A DNA stretch of 64,000 nt, taken from assembly GCA_963837715.1 (NCBI GenBank), contig CAWIOF010000001.1, positions 1 to 64,000 of the forward strand, read 5' to 3'. Each line of letters begins with the position of its first letter. Positions within the stretch are counted from its first letter, which is position 1. Positions 35,295 through 45,056 of this stretch are shown here, piece after piece. The translations under genes were made by a program, and so were the position numbers. The notes beneath the pieces are model-generated. The model worked only from the letters and a program-made list of their open reading frames with translations, was not told the origin of the DNA and did not search any database. This stretch comes from JANYLB01 sp963837715. GTDB taxonomy: Bacteria > Actinomycetota > Acidimicrobiia > IMCC26256 > JANYLB01.

Positions 35295-35831
35295 TCAGTC
35301 GGGCAGCTCGTACCCGTCGGGGATGCCGACCGCCGACGCCTCGGGGCCGAGCGCTTGGATGTAGGCCTGGTGGACCTCGCGCCAGCGGGTGCCCTGCGAC
35401 CGGTCGGCCGCGGTTCCGGCGAGGTGGTGGCCGAGCTCGTCGAGGCAGTCGTGCCAACCCGCGCCGTCGCGTGCGGCCTTGCCGAGCTCGCCGAACGTGT
35501 CGGTGAACGTGAGCACGGTGTCGTGACCGTCGGCCGCCGGCGCGAGCTCGATGCGGATCGTGTCGGTCCCCCAGGTGAACTCGACGAGCGTCGGCGGCTG
35601 GAAGGCGAGCACCTCGCCCTCGAACGCGAGGTCGTCGTTGCCCGCCGGCACGAACCGCAACCGCCCACCGGACGCGAAGTCGGGTTGCATCCCGTCGGGG
35701 AACCAGTGTGCGAGGTGCTCCGCCTCGGTGATCGCGCGCCACACCTTCTCGATCGGGTGGCGCATCGTCCGCACGAAGACGAGCTGGTACGTCTCGTCGC
35801 CGAGGGGGTGGAGGGTACCGAGCTCGGTCAC
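35295..35831 (-). CDS. SRPBCC (AHSA1-like) domain protein
   Basis: A 178-residue START/SRPBCC fold protein: VFVRTMRHPIEKVWRAITEA, HWFPDGMQPDF, FEGEVLAFQPPTLVEFTWGT and GWHDCLDELGHHLAG. Such proteins bind hydrophobic ligands in a cavity; those paired with ArsR regulators are common but have no assigned role. It starts at GTG 35831, whose last bases form the stop codon of the arsR gene (GTGA), with AGAGGAAG upstream, so translation is coupled. Confidence 0.88.
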   Translation of the reverse strand: MTELGTLHPLGDETYQLVFVRTMRHPIEKVWRAITEAEHLAHWFPDGMQPDFASGGRLRFVPAGNDDLAFEGEVLAFQPPTLVEFTWGTDTIRIELAPAADGHDTVLTFTDTFGELGKAARDGAGWHDCLDELGHHLAGTAADRSQGTRWREVHQAYIQALGPEASAVGIPDGYELPD

Positions 35832-36199
35832 GATCGCTTCCTCTCGTCGTCGTGGGCGTGATCGTCGGGCATCGTGTCGAGGTGCCGTTCGAGTGCATCG
35901 AGCGACGCTTCCCAACGCGCCCGGTACGGCGCGAGCCAGGCGTCGATCTCGCGCAACGGCTCGGTCCGCACCCGGTAGAGCCGACGTTGCGCGTCGGTGC
36001 GTACCTCCACCAGGCCCGCGTCGCGCAGCACCCGCAGGTGCTTCGAGACCGCGGGCTGGCCGATCGGCATCGCGTCGACCAGTTCGCCGACCGGGCGCTC
36101 GGCGGGTCCGAGCAGGTCGAGGATCAGTCGGCGGTTGGGCTCCGCGAGCACCTCGAACACGGGCACTCGCGACGCCGGGACTTCGATCGTGTCGAGCAT
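35828..36199 (-). CDS. ArsR-family transcriptional regulator
   Basis: A 123-residue winged-helix protein: VFEVLAEPNRRLILDLLGPA, the recognition region GQPAVSKHLRVLRDAGLVEV and RLYRVRTEPLREIDAWLAPY. It lacks cysteine metal sites, which fits the non-metal ArsR group that pairs with SRPBCC proteins. The gene has an excellent promoter with a palindromic operator inside the spacer, so autorepression is likely. Leaderless start at ATG 36199. Confidence 0.92.
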   Translation of the reverse strand: MLDTIEVPASRVPVFEVLAEPNRRLILDLLGPAERPVGELVDAMPIGQPAVSKHLRVLRDAGLVEVRTDAQRRLYRVRTEPLREIDAWLAPYRARWEASLDALERHLDTMPDDHAHDDERKRS

Positions 36200-36205
36200 C
36201 CGCTG

Positions 36206-36234
36206 AGATTACCGACCAGCAATATTGCTGTCAA
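36206..36234 (-). promoter_or_regulatory. arsR promoter with operator in spacer
   Basis: Minus strand TTGACA (36229-36234), spacer of 17, TAATCT (36206-36211), six bases, ATG 36199. A perfect 14-bp palindrome CAGCAATATTGCTG (36217-36230) lies in the spacer and overlaps the -35. A bound regulator would block polymerase. Confidence 0.85.
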
Positions 36235-36301
36235 GTGATATACGACGCGAAGGGGCACAGCGCCGACGGGTGCTGTCTCACCCGTGGCCGATACTGGGTG
36301 C

Positions 36302-37847
36302 ATGCGGAGTCTCGACGGCGAGCTGATCTGCAGCGCGACCGACCTGGTCGGGTTCGCCGCGTGCCGTCATCTCACCGGCCTCGAGCTCGCGGCGGTCCGG
36401 GGCGAGATCGAACGCCCGCGGCGCGACGATCCGTTCGGGGATCTCCTCGGCCGCCGCGGCGACGCCCACGAGCACGAGGTGCTCGCGGGGTACGGCACCA
36501 CCGACGTCGAGCTGATCGCGGTCGACGCCCGCACCCGCGCCGGCCTCGTTGCCGCGGCGGGTGCCACCGTCGACGCGATGCGCGCCGGCGTCGCGGATGA
36601 TCTACCAGGCGACGTTCTTCCACGACGGCTGGGTCGGCCACGCCGACTTCGTCGAACGCGTCGATGCCCGCACCGACCGACGCGCGAGCGATCTCGGGAA
36701 CTGGTCGTACCGTGCGGTCGACGCGAAGCTCGCGCAACGGGTGAAGCCCGCCGCGTTGTTGCAACTCGCCGAGTACTCGGAGCAGATCACGCGCATCCAG
36801 GGCGTCGCGCCGGAGGTCGTCGTGGTGATGACGGGCGATGGCTGTCGCCACGAGATCCCCTTGGACGACGTCGCCGAGAAGCACCGGCGCATCAAAGCCG
36901 AGTTCCGCACGATGCTCTCCGACGCGAGCGCGCGACGTATCCCGATCCGGTCGGTCGGTGCCGAATCTGTCGGTGGATCTCGGTGTGCGACGAGCGGCGT
37001 CGGGCCGACGATCACCTCGGTTTCGTCGCCGGCATCCGGCCCGACCAGATCGCCAAGCTCGGCGCGGTGGGCATCACCACCCGACCGCGCGCTCGCCGAC
37101 GCTCCGGCCGAGAGCCCCACGCCGAAGCTCGCGGCCGGCGTCTACGACCGGTTGCGCCGCCAGGCCTCGCTCCAGGTGCGCGGCGAGGGGCAGCGCCGCC
37201 CGCTGTTCGAGGTGGTCGATCCGTCGCTCGCCGGCCTCCCTCCGCCGTCGCCGGCCGATCTCTTCCTCGATCTCGAGGGCGATTCGATGGCGTTCGAGGG
37301 TGGCCTCGAGTACCTCTTCGGGTTCGTCGAGGTCGTCGACGGCGTGCGCACGTACCGTCCGTTCTGGGCCCACTCCCGGTTCGAGGAACGGTTCGCGTTC
37401 GAAGCTGCGATCGACTGCATCACGGTCCGCCACCGCGCCCGCCCCGATCTGCACGTCTACCACTACGCCGGGTACGAGACGACCGCGCTGACGCGGCTGG
37501 CGCGGCGCCACGAGACCCGCGTCGCCGAGCTCGACGACCTCCTGCGCGCCGGCGTGTTCGTCGACCTCTATCAGGTCGTCAAGCAGTCGGTGATGCTGTC
37601 GACCGAGTCGTACGGGCTGAAGTCGGTCGAGCGTCTCTACCAACCCGAACGCCGGGGCGCGGTGCTCGATGCCGGCGCCAGCATGGTCGCGTACGCGGAG
37701 TACCTCGCCGATCCCGACCCGGATCGGCTGGTCGAGATCGCCACCTACAACCGGGCCGACTGCGAGTCGCTGCTGCTCCTGCAGGCTTGGCTCGAGGCGC
37801 GGCGCTCTGACAGTGTGCAGCCGTGCCCGCCGACTCCCGCGCCGTAG
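36302..37847 (+). CDS. TM0106-type RecB/Cas4-like nuclease (three frameshifts)
   Basis: About 515 residues if read across three frameshifts near 36,597, 36,930 and 37,085. The N-terminal half is a Cas4/RecB-like nuclease: VGFAACRHLTGLEL, VIYQATFFHDGWVGHADFVE, YRAVDAKLAQ (catalytic E/D-x-K region) and YPDPVGRCRICRWISVC, which with the first cysteine could hold an iron-sulphur cluster. RADDHLGFVAGI follows. The C-terminal half is an RNase H-like exonuclease (DLFLDLEGDSMAFEGG, HVYHYAGYETTALTRLARRH, ATYNRADCESLLLLQ). The family is a predicted DNA nuclease of unknown cellular role. No CRISPR array or cas genes are nearby. It overlaps the next gene by 25 bp. Confidence 0.75.
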
Positions 37848-39316
37848 CCCCGGGCGCGCGCCCGCTCCGGTTCGCGATCATCGGCGCGGGGATGTCGGGG
37901 ATCCTCAGCGCGGTGAAGCTCACCGAAGCCGGCCTCACCGACTTCACCGTCTACGAGAAGAACGAGGGCCTCGGCGGAACCTGGCACGAGAACACCTATC
38001 CCGGCCTCGCATGCGACGTGCCGTCGCACCTCTACTCCTACTCCTTCGCGCTGTCGCCCGACTGGAGCCGCCGCTTCTCGCCCGGCGAGGAGATCCGCGC
38101 CTACTTCGAGCGCGTCGCGCGCGACTTCGGCATCGACGGGTGCGTCCGCTTCGGCGACGAGGTCGTCGGCTGTGAGTTCGTCGACGGACGCTGGCACCTC
38201 GAGACCGCCGCCGGCCACCACGACGTCGTCGACGTGGTGATCGCCGCGACCGGTGTGCTCCACCATCCCAACTACCCCGACATCGACGGCGTCGACGACT
38301 TCGCCGGCGCCGTGTTCCACAGCTCCCGCTGGGACCACTCGGTGTCGATCGACGGTGCCCGCGTCGGGGTGATCGGCACCGGTTCGACCGCGGTGCAGAT
38401 GGTCGGCGCGCTCGTCGACCGGGTCGAGCACCTCACGCTCTTCCAGCGGACCGCGCAGTGGATCATGCCGCAGGACAACCCGGAGTACTCCGACGAGCAG
38501 AAGGCCGAGTACCACGAGCGCCCCGAGGTGCTCGCGCAGTCGCACGAGAACCTACGCGAGATGTTCGGCCTGTTCGCCAACGCGATCATCGACTCGAACT
38601 CGGCGGAGATCGCCTTCATCGAGAACGCGTGCCGCGCCAACCTCGAGGAGAACGTCCACGATCCCGACCTCAAGGAGCGGCTCCGCCCCGAGTACCGCGC
38701 CGCGTGCAAGCGCCTGATCATCTCGCCCAACTTCTACGAGGCGATCCAGCAGCCGAACGCCGAGCTGGTCACCGACCGCATCGACCGCATCGACGCCGAA
38801 GGCGTGCGCACGATCGACGCCGCGACCGGGGAGACCCGCCTGCACGAGCTCGACGTGCTCGTGCTCGCGACCGGATTCCACGCCGACGCCTTCATGCGCC
38901 CGATGAACGTGGTCGGCCGCGACGGCCGCACCCTCGCCGACGCGTGGGCCGACCGCCCGAACGCGTACCTCTCGATCTCGATCCCCGACTTCCCGAACTT
39001 CTTCATGCTCAACGGCCCGAACGGCCCGGTCGGCAACTTCTCCCTCATCGAGGTCGCCGAGCTCCAGTTCGGCTACATCGCCCAACTCATCGAGCAGCTC
39101 CGAACCGGTGCCTGCAGCGAGATCAGCGCCACCCACGACGCCATGGCCGCGCTCGAGGCCGCCCGCGTCGAGGCCGCGCAGAACACGATCTGGGTCACCG
39201 GCTGCAACAGCTGGTACCTCGACGACCGCGGCATCCCCGCCACCTGGCCCTGGTCCTTCGCCCGCTTCCGCGAAGAGATGGCCGCGCCCAAACCGGAAGC
39301 GTTCGAGGTTCGTTAG
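37823..39316 (+). CDS. Baeyer-Villiger-type flavin monooxygenase
   Basis: A 497-residue FAD/NADPH enzyme. It has the FAD Rossmann motif FAIIGAGMSGILSAVKL, the family segment GGTWHENTYPGLACDVPSH, the Baeyer-Villiger fingerprint FAGAVFHSSRW (F-x-G-x3-H-x3-W), the NADPH motif GVIGTGSTAVQM and the late ATG motif VLATGFHADAF. Such enzymes insert oxygen into ketones or oxidise hetero-atoms. The start is GTG 37823, inside the end of the nuclease gene, which suggests co-transcription. Its stop overlaps that of the convergent LPATG protein. Confidence 0.92.
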   Translation: MPADSRAVAPGARPLRFAIIGAGMSGILSAVKLTEAGLTDFTVYEKNEGLGGTWHENTYPGLACDVPSHLYSYSFALSPDWSRRFSPGEEIRAYFERVARDFGIDGCVRFGDEVVGCEFVDGRWHLETAAGHHDVVDVVIAATGVLHHPNYPDIDGVDDFAGAVFHSSRWDHSVSIDGARVGVIGTGSTAVQMVGALVDRVEHLTLFQRTAQWIMPQDNPEYSDEQKAEYHERPEVLAQSHENLREMFGLFANAIIDSNSAEIAFIENACRANLEENVHDPDLKERLRPEYRAACKRLIISPNFYEAIQQPNAELVTDRIDRIDAEGVRTIDAATGETRLHELDVLVLATGFHADAFMRPMNVVGRDGRTLADAWADRPNAYLSISIPDFPNFFMLNGPNGPVGNFSLIEVAELQFGYIAQLIEQLRTGACSEISATHDAMAALEAARVEAAQNTIWVTGCNSWYLDDRGIPATWPWSFARFREEMAAPKPEAFEVR

Positions 39317-40495
39317 CGCCGCAGCCCGATGGGCGTCCGGATCCGACGACTCGAGGCGACACACGCCAGGCCGGCACCGGTGGCGAGCGCGCCGATCAGG
39401 CCGAGCGGCGCGCTGCTCGGGGGCGCTCCCGTGGCCGGGAGCTCTCCGGGGGCCGTGAGGCCGGTCTCGGCCGGCGGCGTGGTGCTCGTCGGGGTGGCCG
39501 GGGTGGCGGCGAGTGTGATCGCCAGGCCGGCGACGTCGCCCGCGCTCGTGTCGACGGCAACCGCGGTCGGCTGCAGACCTGATCCGGCCGGCGGATCGAC
39601 GGCGACGAGGTACGCACCGGTCACGGCGTCCGGGATCGCGAAGGTGCCGTCGGCCGCGGTCGTGACCACCACCGGCGTACCGGAGGAATCGACCACCGGC
39701 ACCGCGTCGGGCGTCTGCAGCGACACGCTCGCGCCCTCGAGCGGTGCACCGGTAGGGGTGGTGACCGAGCCGGCGACGGACGCGGTGTTCGCGGCGATCC
39801 ACAGCTGGTAGATCGGGAGGCCGCTCTGGGGGGTGAACAGGAGCGTGAGGCTGGTGAGCGGCACCGTGGGTGCGAACCAACCCGACGCGCCAGAGGTGTC
39901 GGCGACGTTGCCGGTGAGGGTCGACGTCGACGGGTTCCACGTCGGGACGTCGGTGTACGGCGGCCCGCCGGTACACCCGCTCGGCACCGGGCTCGCGGCG
40001 CACGAGTTGAACGCGGACTGCCACCCGAGCCCGGCGACCGCGACCGGGAGTGCCTCCGACTCCGGTTGCCGTGACCGTGACCTGGTCGGCGTCGATGTCG
40101 CCGAGCGCGAACCCCCAGCCCGACGCAGGTGTGGGCGACGCGAACGTGATCGTCGTGGTCGACGGCGTGGTGCCGGCTGCGGTACGCAGGCTCAGGTAGG
40201 GGAGGTTCTGCGACGACCCGAACGTCGCCCCGAACGGTGTCGACGGGTTGAGGAACGCCGATCCGCCCGACGGGATGCTCGGCGTGTTGCTGTCGGTCAC
40301 GTACGTGGCGTTCGGGAACGTGGCCGCGCCCGGCACCGCGATCGTGCCGGTCCACGACGGGTTGGCGCCCGCGAGCGTGGAAGCCGCGTAGTTCCCGACC
40401 GGGGGTGCCGCACCCGCAGGCGCGCCACCCGCGACGACGCTCATCAGTCCCGCGACGAGCACGAGTGCACTGACCCCCCGGCCAAGCCGATTCAT
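39313..40495 (-). CDS. LPATG-anchored surface protein (one frameshift)
   Basis: About 394 residues after correction. The signal peptide is GVSALVLVAGLMSVVAGGAP; then a beta-rich domain (SGWGFALGDIDADQVTV, then after a one-base shift near 40,052 AVAGLGWQSAFNSC). A carboxypeptidase-like regulatory repeat follows (VAGSVTTPTGAPLEGASVSL, ADGTFAIPDAVTGAYLVAV). The C-terminus is a sorting signal: LPATG, a hydrophobic stretch (PLGLIGALATGAGLACVA) and an arginine-rich tail. A sortase would link it to the cell wall; none is in the window. The TATCGT box seven bases before ATG 40495 supports the start. Confidence 0.82.
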
Positions 40496-40502
40496 CACCG
40501 CG

Positions 40503-40508
40503 ACGATA
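40503..40508 (-). promoter_or_regulatory. -10 box, leaderless start of LPATG protein
   Basis: TATCGT on the minus strand lies seven bases before ATG 40495. It is divergent from the DUF2277 promoter in the same 61-bp intergenic region. Confidence 0.5.
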
Positions 40509-40544
40509 CGGCTTCGTGCCGGGCGGCTCGCAGTCCCAGGGGCA

Positions 40545-40550
40545 TAGCCT
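40545..40550 (+). promoter_or_regulatory. -10 box, leaderless start of DUF2277 gene
   Basis: TAGCCT lies six bases before ATG 40557. No clear -35 is seen. Confidence 0.5.
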
Positions 40551-40556
40551 GGGGTC

Positions 40557-40835
40557 ATGTGCAGGAACATCACCGAACTCAGGGGTCTCGAGCCGGAAGC
40601 GACGCCGGAGGAGATCGAAGCCGCGGCGCGGCAGTACATCCGCAAGGTCTCGGGCATCACCAAGCCGAGACCGGAGCTCGCCGACAAGCTCGAGGCCGCC
40701 GCGATGGAGGTCGCGGCGATCACGACGCGCCTGCTCGCGGAGGTGCCGCAGCGCCGGCAGCCGCCGAAGAGCGTCCCGCCGTTGCGTCGGCCCGAGGTGC
40801 GGGCCCGCATGGGTCTCGAACCGCTCCCGACCTGA
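40557..40835 (+). CDS. DUF2277 family protein
   Basis: A 92-residue protein with the family hallmark MCRNITELRGLEPEATPEEI followed by AARQYIRKVSGITKPRPELA and a helix EVAAITTRLLAEVP. DUF2277 proteins are short, conserved in actinobacteria and other soil bacteria, and have no known function. The C-terminus is proline- and arginine-rich. Start and probable leaderless promoter are clear. Confidence 0.9.
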   Translation: MCRNITELRGLEPEATPEEIEAAARQYIRKVSGITKPRPELADKLEAAAMEVAAITTRLLAEVPQRRQPPKSVPPLRRPEVRARMGLEPLPT

Positions 40836-40930
40836 TCCGCCGGCCGGCCGGCCGGTCTTGGGCGCTCGACGTCTCGCGTCCCTGACGGAGGGTTCACCAT
40901 TTCCGCACACTCCGGCGCGACGCTGGGGTC

Positions 40931-42089
40931 ATGCACACGCGGTTCGGTCGACGCCGGTTCCTCGAGCTCCTCGGAGCCGGGACCGTGGGTGTCGTCGCCG
41001 TGGGTGCTGCTCCCACCGCGGGCTCGGTTGCGGCACGGGTCGCGGCTGCCGACACGCGACCGGTCGGTCTACGTTCCCCCGCCGGGAGCGTGGGCGAAGG
41101 TCCGTCCGGCAAGCGCCGGGTGGGACCGGAGAGCCCTGCAGGAGGCGTTCGACTTCGCGGGTGAGCACACGAGCTTCTCCATGACCATGGTGCTCGGCGG
41201 GCGTCTCCTCGCCGAGCACTCGTGGCGTCTCGGTCTCGGGTTCGCCCGCGACATCGCGTCGGCGCAGAAGAGCGTGGTCGCGCTGCTCGTGGGCAACCTC
41301 GCAGCTGCGGGGAAGATCGGCATCGACGATCCGGTCACCACCTACCTCGGACCGGGCTGGTCGAAGGCCACGCGCGTGCAGGAGTCACCGATCACGGTGC
41401 GCCATCTCCTCACGATGACGAGTGGGCTCTCGGGAGGCCTCACGTTCGAGGCGGTTCCCGGGTCTCGGTGGGCCTACAACACCAATGCGTACCAACAGCT
41501 CGTACCGCTCGTGGAGCGGGTCGGCGGCGGATCGATCAACGACGTGACGCGGGCGGAGCTGTTCGATCCGATCGGGGTGTCGGCTGCGAGCCTCTGGCGC
41601 GATCGCCGGATCGACGGTCCGCTCGGGGTCGACCCCACCGGCCGCCGCATCCAGGGTCTGATGATGACGACATCCGACATGGCACGCGTCGGGCTCCTCG
41701 TGCAGCGCAAGGGGAGGTGGGGGAGCACCCGCGTGCTCGCCGACCCCTCCTACGTCCACGACGCGCTCGCGAGCTCGCAGGAGCTGAACCCTGCGTACGG
41801 GTACCTGTGGTGGCTCAACGGGAAGTCGGCGTTCGTGCTGCCCGGCCCGCCGACGCGCCACCGGGGCGAGCTGATCCCGACCGCGCCCGCCGATCTCGTC
41901 GCCGCGCTCGGTGCCGGCGACCAGAAGATCTACGTGAGCGACGCGCTCGACCTGGTCGTCACCCGTACCGGTGCGAGTGCGGGGCCCCGGAGCCACGGCG
42001 CGCTCTCGGAGTTCGACGCCGAGCTCTGGCGCCGGATCATGGCCGCCGCGCCCACTTCTGCGCGTCGCCTCGCGGCCCACAACGCATAG
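40931..42089 (+). CDS. Tat-exported beta-lactamase-like serine hydrolase (one frameshift)
   Basis: About 385 residues after correction. The N-terminus MHTRFGRRRFLELLGAGTVG is a twin-arginine signal. The frame shifts by one base near 41,060, and the mature domain starts RSVYVPPPGAWAKV. The serine beta-lactamase-like fold has IASAQKSVVALLVG (S-x-x-K nucleophile and lysine), YNTNAYQQLV (tyrosine motif) and TVRHLLTMTSGLSGG. The likely activity is an esterase, peptidase or amidase rather than true beta-lactamase. Using the longest single frame would drop the Tat signal. Confidence 0.82.
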
Positions 42090-42135
42090 AGGATCTACGC
42101 TCAAGTACCCGCCGGATACCGCCGAAAGACGGCGC

Positions 42136-44935
42136 ATGAGCATGGGTGCGAGTCGACGGAGCAAGTTCGGCGCGGGCGTGATCGCGGTGGCGATCATGAT
42201 CGGTGCGACGGGATTGGCCGCGTTGCCGGCGGGCGCGGCGCCGATCGGGAACGGTTCGATCTCCGGGCGGGTGACCGACTCGGGCGGGAACCCGTTGTCG
42301 AACATCTGCGTCAGCGCCGCAGGGTACGCATCGACCGCGACCGACGCGCTCGGCGGGTACTCGCTGACCGGCCTCTCGACCGGGTCGTACGCGGTGGGCT
42401 TCTCCGACTGCAACCCGACTCCGACCTACCTGGGGCAGTGGTACCTCGGGCACACCGACCAATCCGACGCCGATCCGGTCGACGTGGTCGACCCGGCCGA
42501 CACGCCCCTGTCGGATGTCGTCCTGACGCTCGGCGTGCCGGTGCAGGGCACCGTCACCGACGCGGGCGGCAATCCGATCGCGAACGTGAACATCGGCGTG
42601 AACCCGACCACTTCGGGGCCGGGCGCGGGCGCGACGACCGCGGCCGACGGCACCTACACGACCGGACCGCTGGCGAACGGCAGCTACAAGGTCCAGTTCT
42701 CGCCGAGCGATCCGCAGTACGCAGCGGAGTACTGGAACGACAAGGTCAGTTGGAACACGGCCGACACGCTCACGATCAACACGGTCAACGGGCCGGTGCA
42801 GGGTGGGATCGACGCGCAGCTCGCCTCGGCCGCGACGGTCGAGGGGACCGTGACCGACGTCGGCGGTGCCCCCCTGGGCGGCATCTGCGTCGACGTGGTG
42901 TCTCCCGACAACTCCGGCAGCTGGGACTGGCTCAACAACGCGCAGACGGCCGCCGACGGGACCTACTCGGTCGGTGGGCTGCCCGCCGGCGACCTCCGGG
43001 TCCAGTTCCACGAGTGCGCCGGTGGGTCGTACCTCGAGCAGTGGTACAGCGGCCAGGCCTCGTTCGACAGCGCGACACCGGTGCTGCTCGCGAGCGGCGA
43101 CGTCCGCACGGGCGTGGACGCGCAGCTCATCGCAGGAACCTCGGTGAGCGGCACCGTCACCGACGCGGGTGGCAACCCCATCCCCAACGTGAACATCAAC
43201 GTCGACTCGACCGGTGGCGGATCGTCGGGGTGGGCGCAGACGAACCCCGCCGGCCAGTACACGACGAACGGGTTGTCCCCGGGCAGCTACACCGTGCAGG
43301 TTCCAGAGCACGGCGTCGTTCGCCGGCGAGTACTGGAACGACCAGCTGACGCGCGACGACGCCGACGTCCTCGTCATCACCGGCTCCGAGGGACCCGTGG
43401 TCGGCAACATCGACGCGGTGCTCGCCCAGGGTGCGACGATCTCGGGCCTCGTGACCGACGTCGGCGGCGCCCCGATCCAGAACATCTGTGTCTACGGCGT
43501 CGTCGAGACGAGCAACGGCATCGACGGGGTCGCATGGACGGGTACCGCGGCCGACGGCACCTACACCCTCACCGGCGTGCCGCCGACCACCGTGAAGGTG
43601 GTCTTCCAGGACTGCAACACCGTGGGTCCCTACGTGCAGCAGTGGTGGCAGGGAGCCGGCAACCAGGACTCTGCGACGCCCGTCACCCTCGCGCCGGGCG
43701 ATGTCCGCACGGGGATCGACGCCCAGCTCGTGGCCGCCGGCGCGATCACCGGTCGGGTGACCGACGGCGGTGGCAGCCCGATCGAGGGCGTCTGCGCGCA
43801 GGCCTCCACGCCGACGTCGGTGGGCGACCTCTCGACGACCGACTCGAACGGCGACTACTCGATCGTGCTCGCCGCGGCGGGCGACTACAAGGTGCAGTTC
43901 GTCGACTGCGACCTCGCCGGCTTCGCCGGTGAGTGGTGGAACGACCAGCCGACGTCGGCCACCGCCCAGGCGGTGCACGTCGATGCCGGCCAGGTCGTGA
44001 CGGGCATCGACGCAACCCTCGCGCCGGGCGCGACGGGATCGATCTCCGGGAAGGTCGTCAACGCCGGCGGCACCCCGATGACCTCGGCCTGCGTGATCGC
44101 GTACCTCCCGTACGAGTTCGTCCTCTTCGCCCCGGTCCAGCCCGACGGCAGCTACACCATCCCCGACGTGCCCTCGGGCACCTACGCACTCGCGTTCCTC
44201 GGTTGCGGGTCGGGAGAGCCCGAGCCCACGGTGCCCGATCCCGACATCTCCGGGGTCGAGTACTCGGCGTTCTGGTGGGACGGCGTTCCGCTCGACATCG
44301 AGGGCGGCGACGGCGGACCCGACCCGATCGCGCAGGGCGCGAACCTCGTGACGGTCACCCCGGGGACCGACCTCGTCGGCTACGACGGGTGCTTCGGCTG
44401 CCAGTCGATCACGATCACGTCGATCACCCCCGGCCCGAACTCGCTCACGGTCGCGTTCACGACGCCGTTCGCGAACGGTTCCGGCTCGTCGGCCGGCGCG
44501 GGACTCGCGGCATCGGTCGCCCACGGGAAGGGCGTCACGGTCAGCGCCGGCGTCGATGTCACCTACACCGTGACGTGCTCGGGCGTGGGCGGCGGCCTCT
44601 CGCGCTCCGCGAGCGGCCCGGGCTCACCGATCACCGTCACCGGACTCGCATCGGGTGGCAGCTACATCTGCCGGGTCGCCGCGGCGGCGGGCGGGACGGT
44701 CTTCGCGAGCTCCGCGGAGTCCGCGGTACTCGCCGCCGGGGTGACCGCCGACGGCGCGACCCCCGGATCCGCCGAGCAGGGGGGTACCGGCACGGGCGTG
44801 ACCGGTTCCCTGCCCCGCACCGGCACGTCGGCATCGACGCTCGTGCGGAGCGGGTTCCTGCTGCTCCTGCTCGGCCTCGTGCTCGCGATCACGAACCGGC
44901 GTCACGAGTCCGGATTTCGCTCCGAGCTCGACTGA
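42136..44935 (+). CDS. Seven-repeat LPRTG-anchored surface protein (one frameshift)
   Basis: About 932 residues after correction of a one-base shift near 43,305. A signal peptide (GVIAVAIMIGATGLAALPAG) is followed by seven carboxypeptidase-regulatory-like repeats of 80-100 residues. Each opens like VSGTVTDAGGNPIPNVNI, has ADGTYT and VQF strands, a W-rich segment (EYWND, EQWYSG, QQWWQG, EWWND) and closes like GIDAQL. A fibronectin-like domain follows (SITSITPGPNSLTVAFTTPF). The end is a cell-wall sorting signal: LPRTG, the helix VRSGFLLLLLGLVLAI and a basic tail. Probably a long stalk on the cell surface. Confidence 0.85.
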
Positions 44936-44949
44936 TCACGGCATCGGAC

Positions 44950-44978
44950 GGTCGGGGGGACCTCTGGGTCCCCCGACC
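44950..44978 (+). terminator. Hairpin terminator after LPRTG protein
   Basis: A near-perfect 12-bp stem (GGTCGGGGGGACC with GGTCCCCCGACC, one bulged G, loop TCTG) followed by TT, 14 bases after the stop codon. Confidence 0.75.
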
Positions 44979-45044
44979 TTGCCGACCCGGGATCGTCGGT
45001 GCGGGAGCGGTCTGCGTCTTCGGTCCGCGGCGCGCTCGGCCCGG

Positions 45045-45050
45045 TACCGT
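45045..45050 (+). promoter_or_regulatory. -10 box, leaderless start of SDR gene
   Basis: TACCGT lies six bases before ATG 45057. Confidence 0.5.
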
Positions 45051-45056
45051 GCAGTG

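Noticed and set aside
36302..37847. A cas4 gene of a CRISPR-Cas locus
   Set aside because: No other cas gene or array is present, and the C-terminal RNase H-like domain is that of the TM0106 family.
40836..40930. A further copy of the GC palindrome (repeated GGCC near 40,840)
   Set aside because: It is a simple alternation of CCGG units and lacks the GCCTCA flank that defines the other copies.
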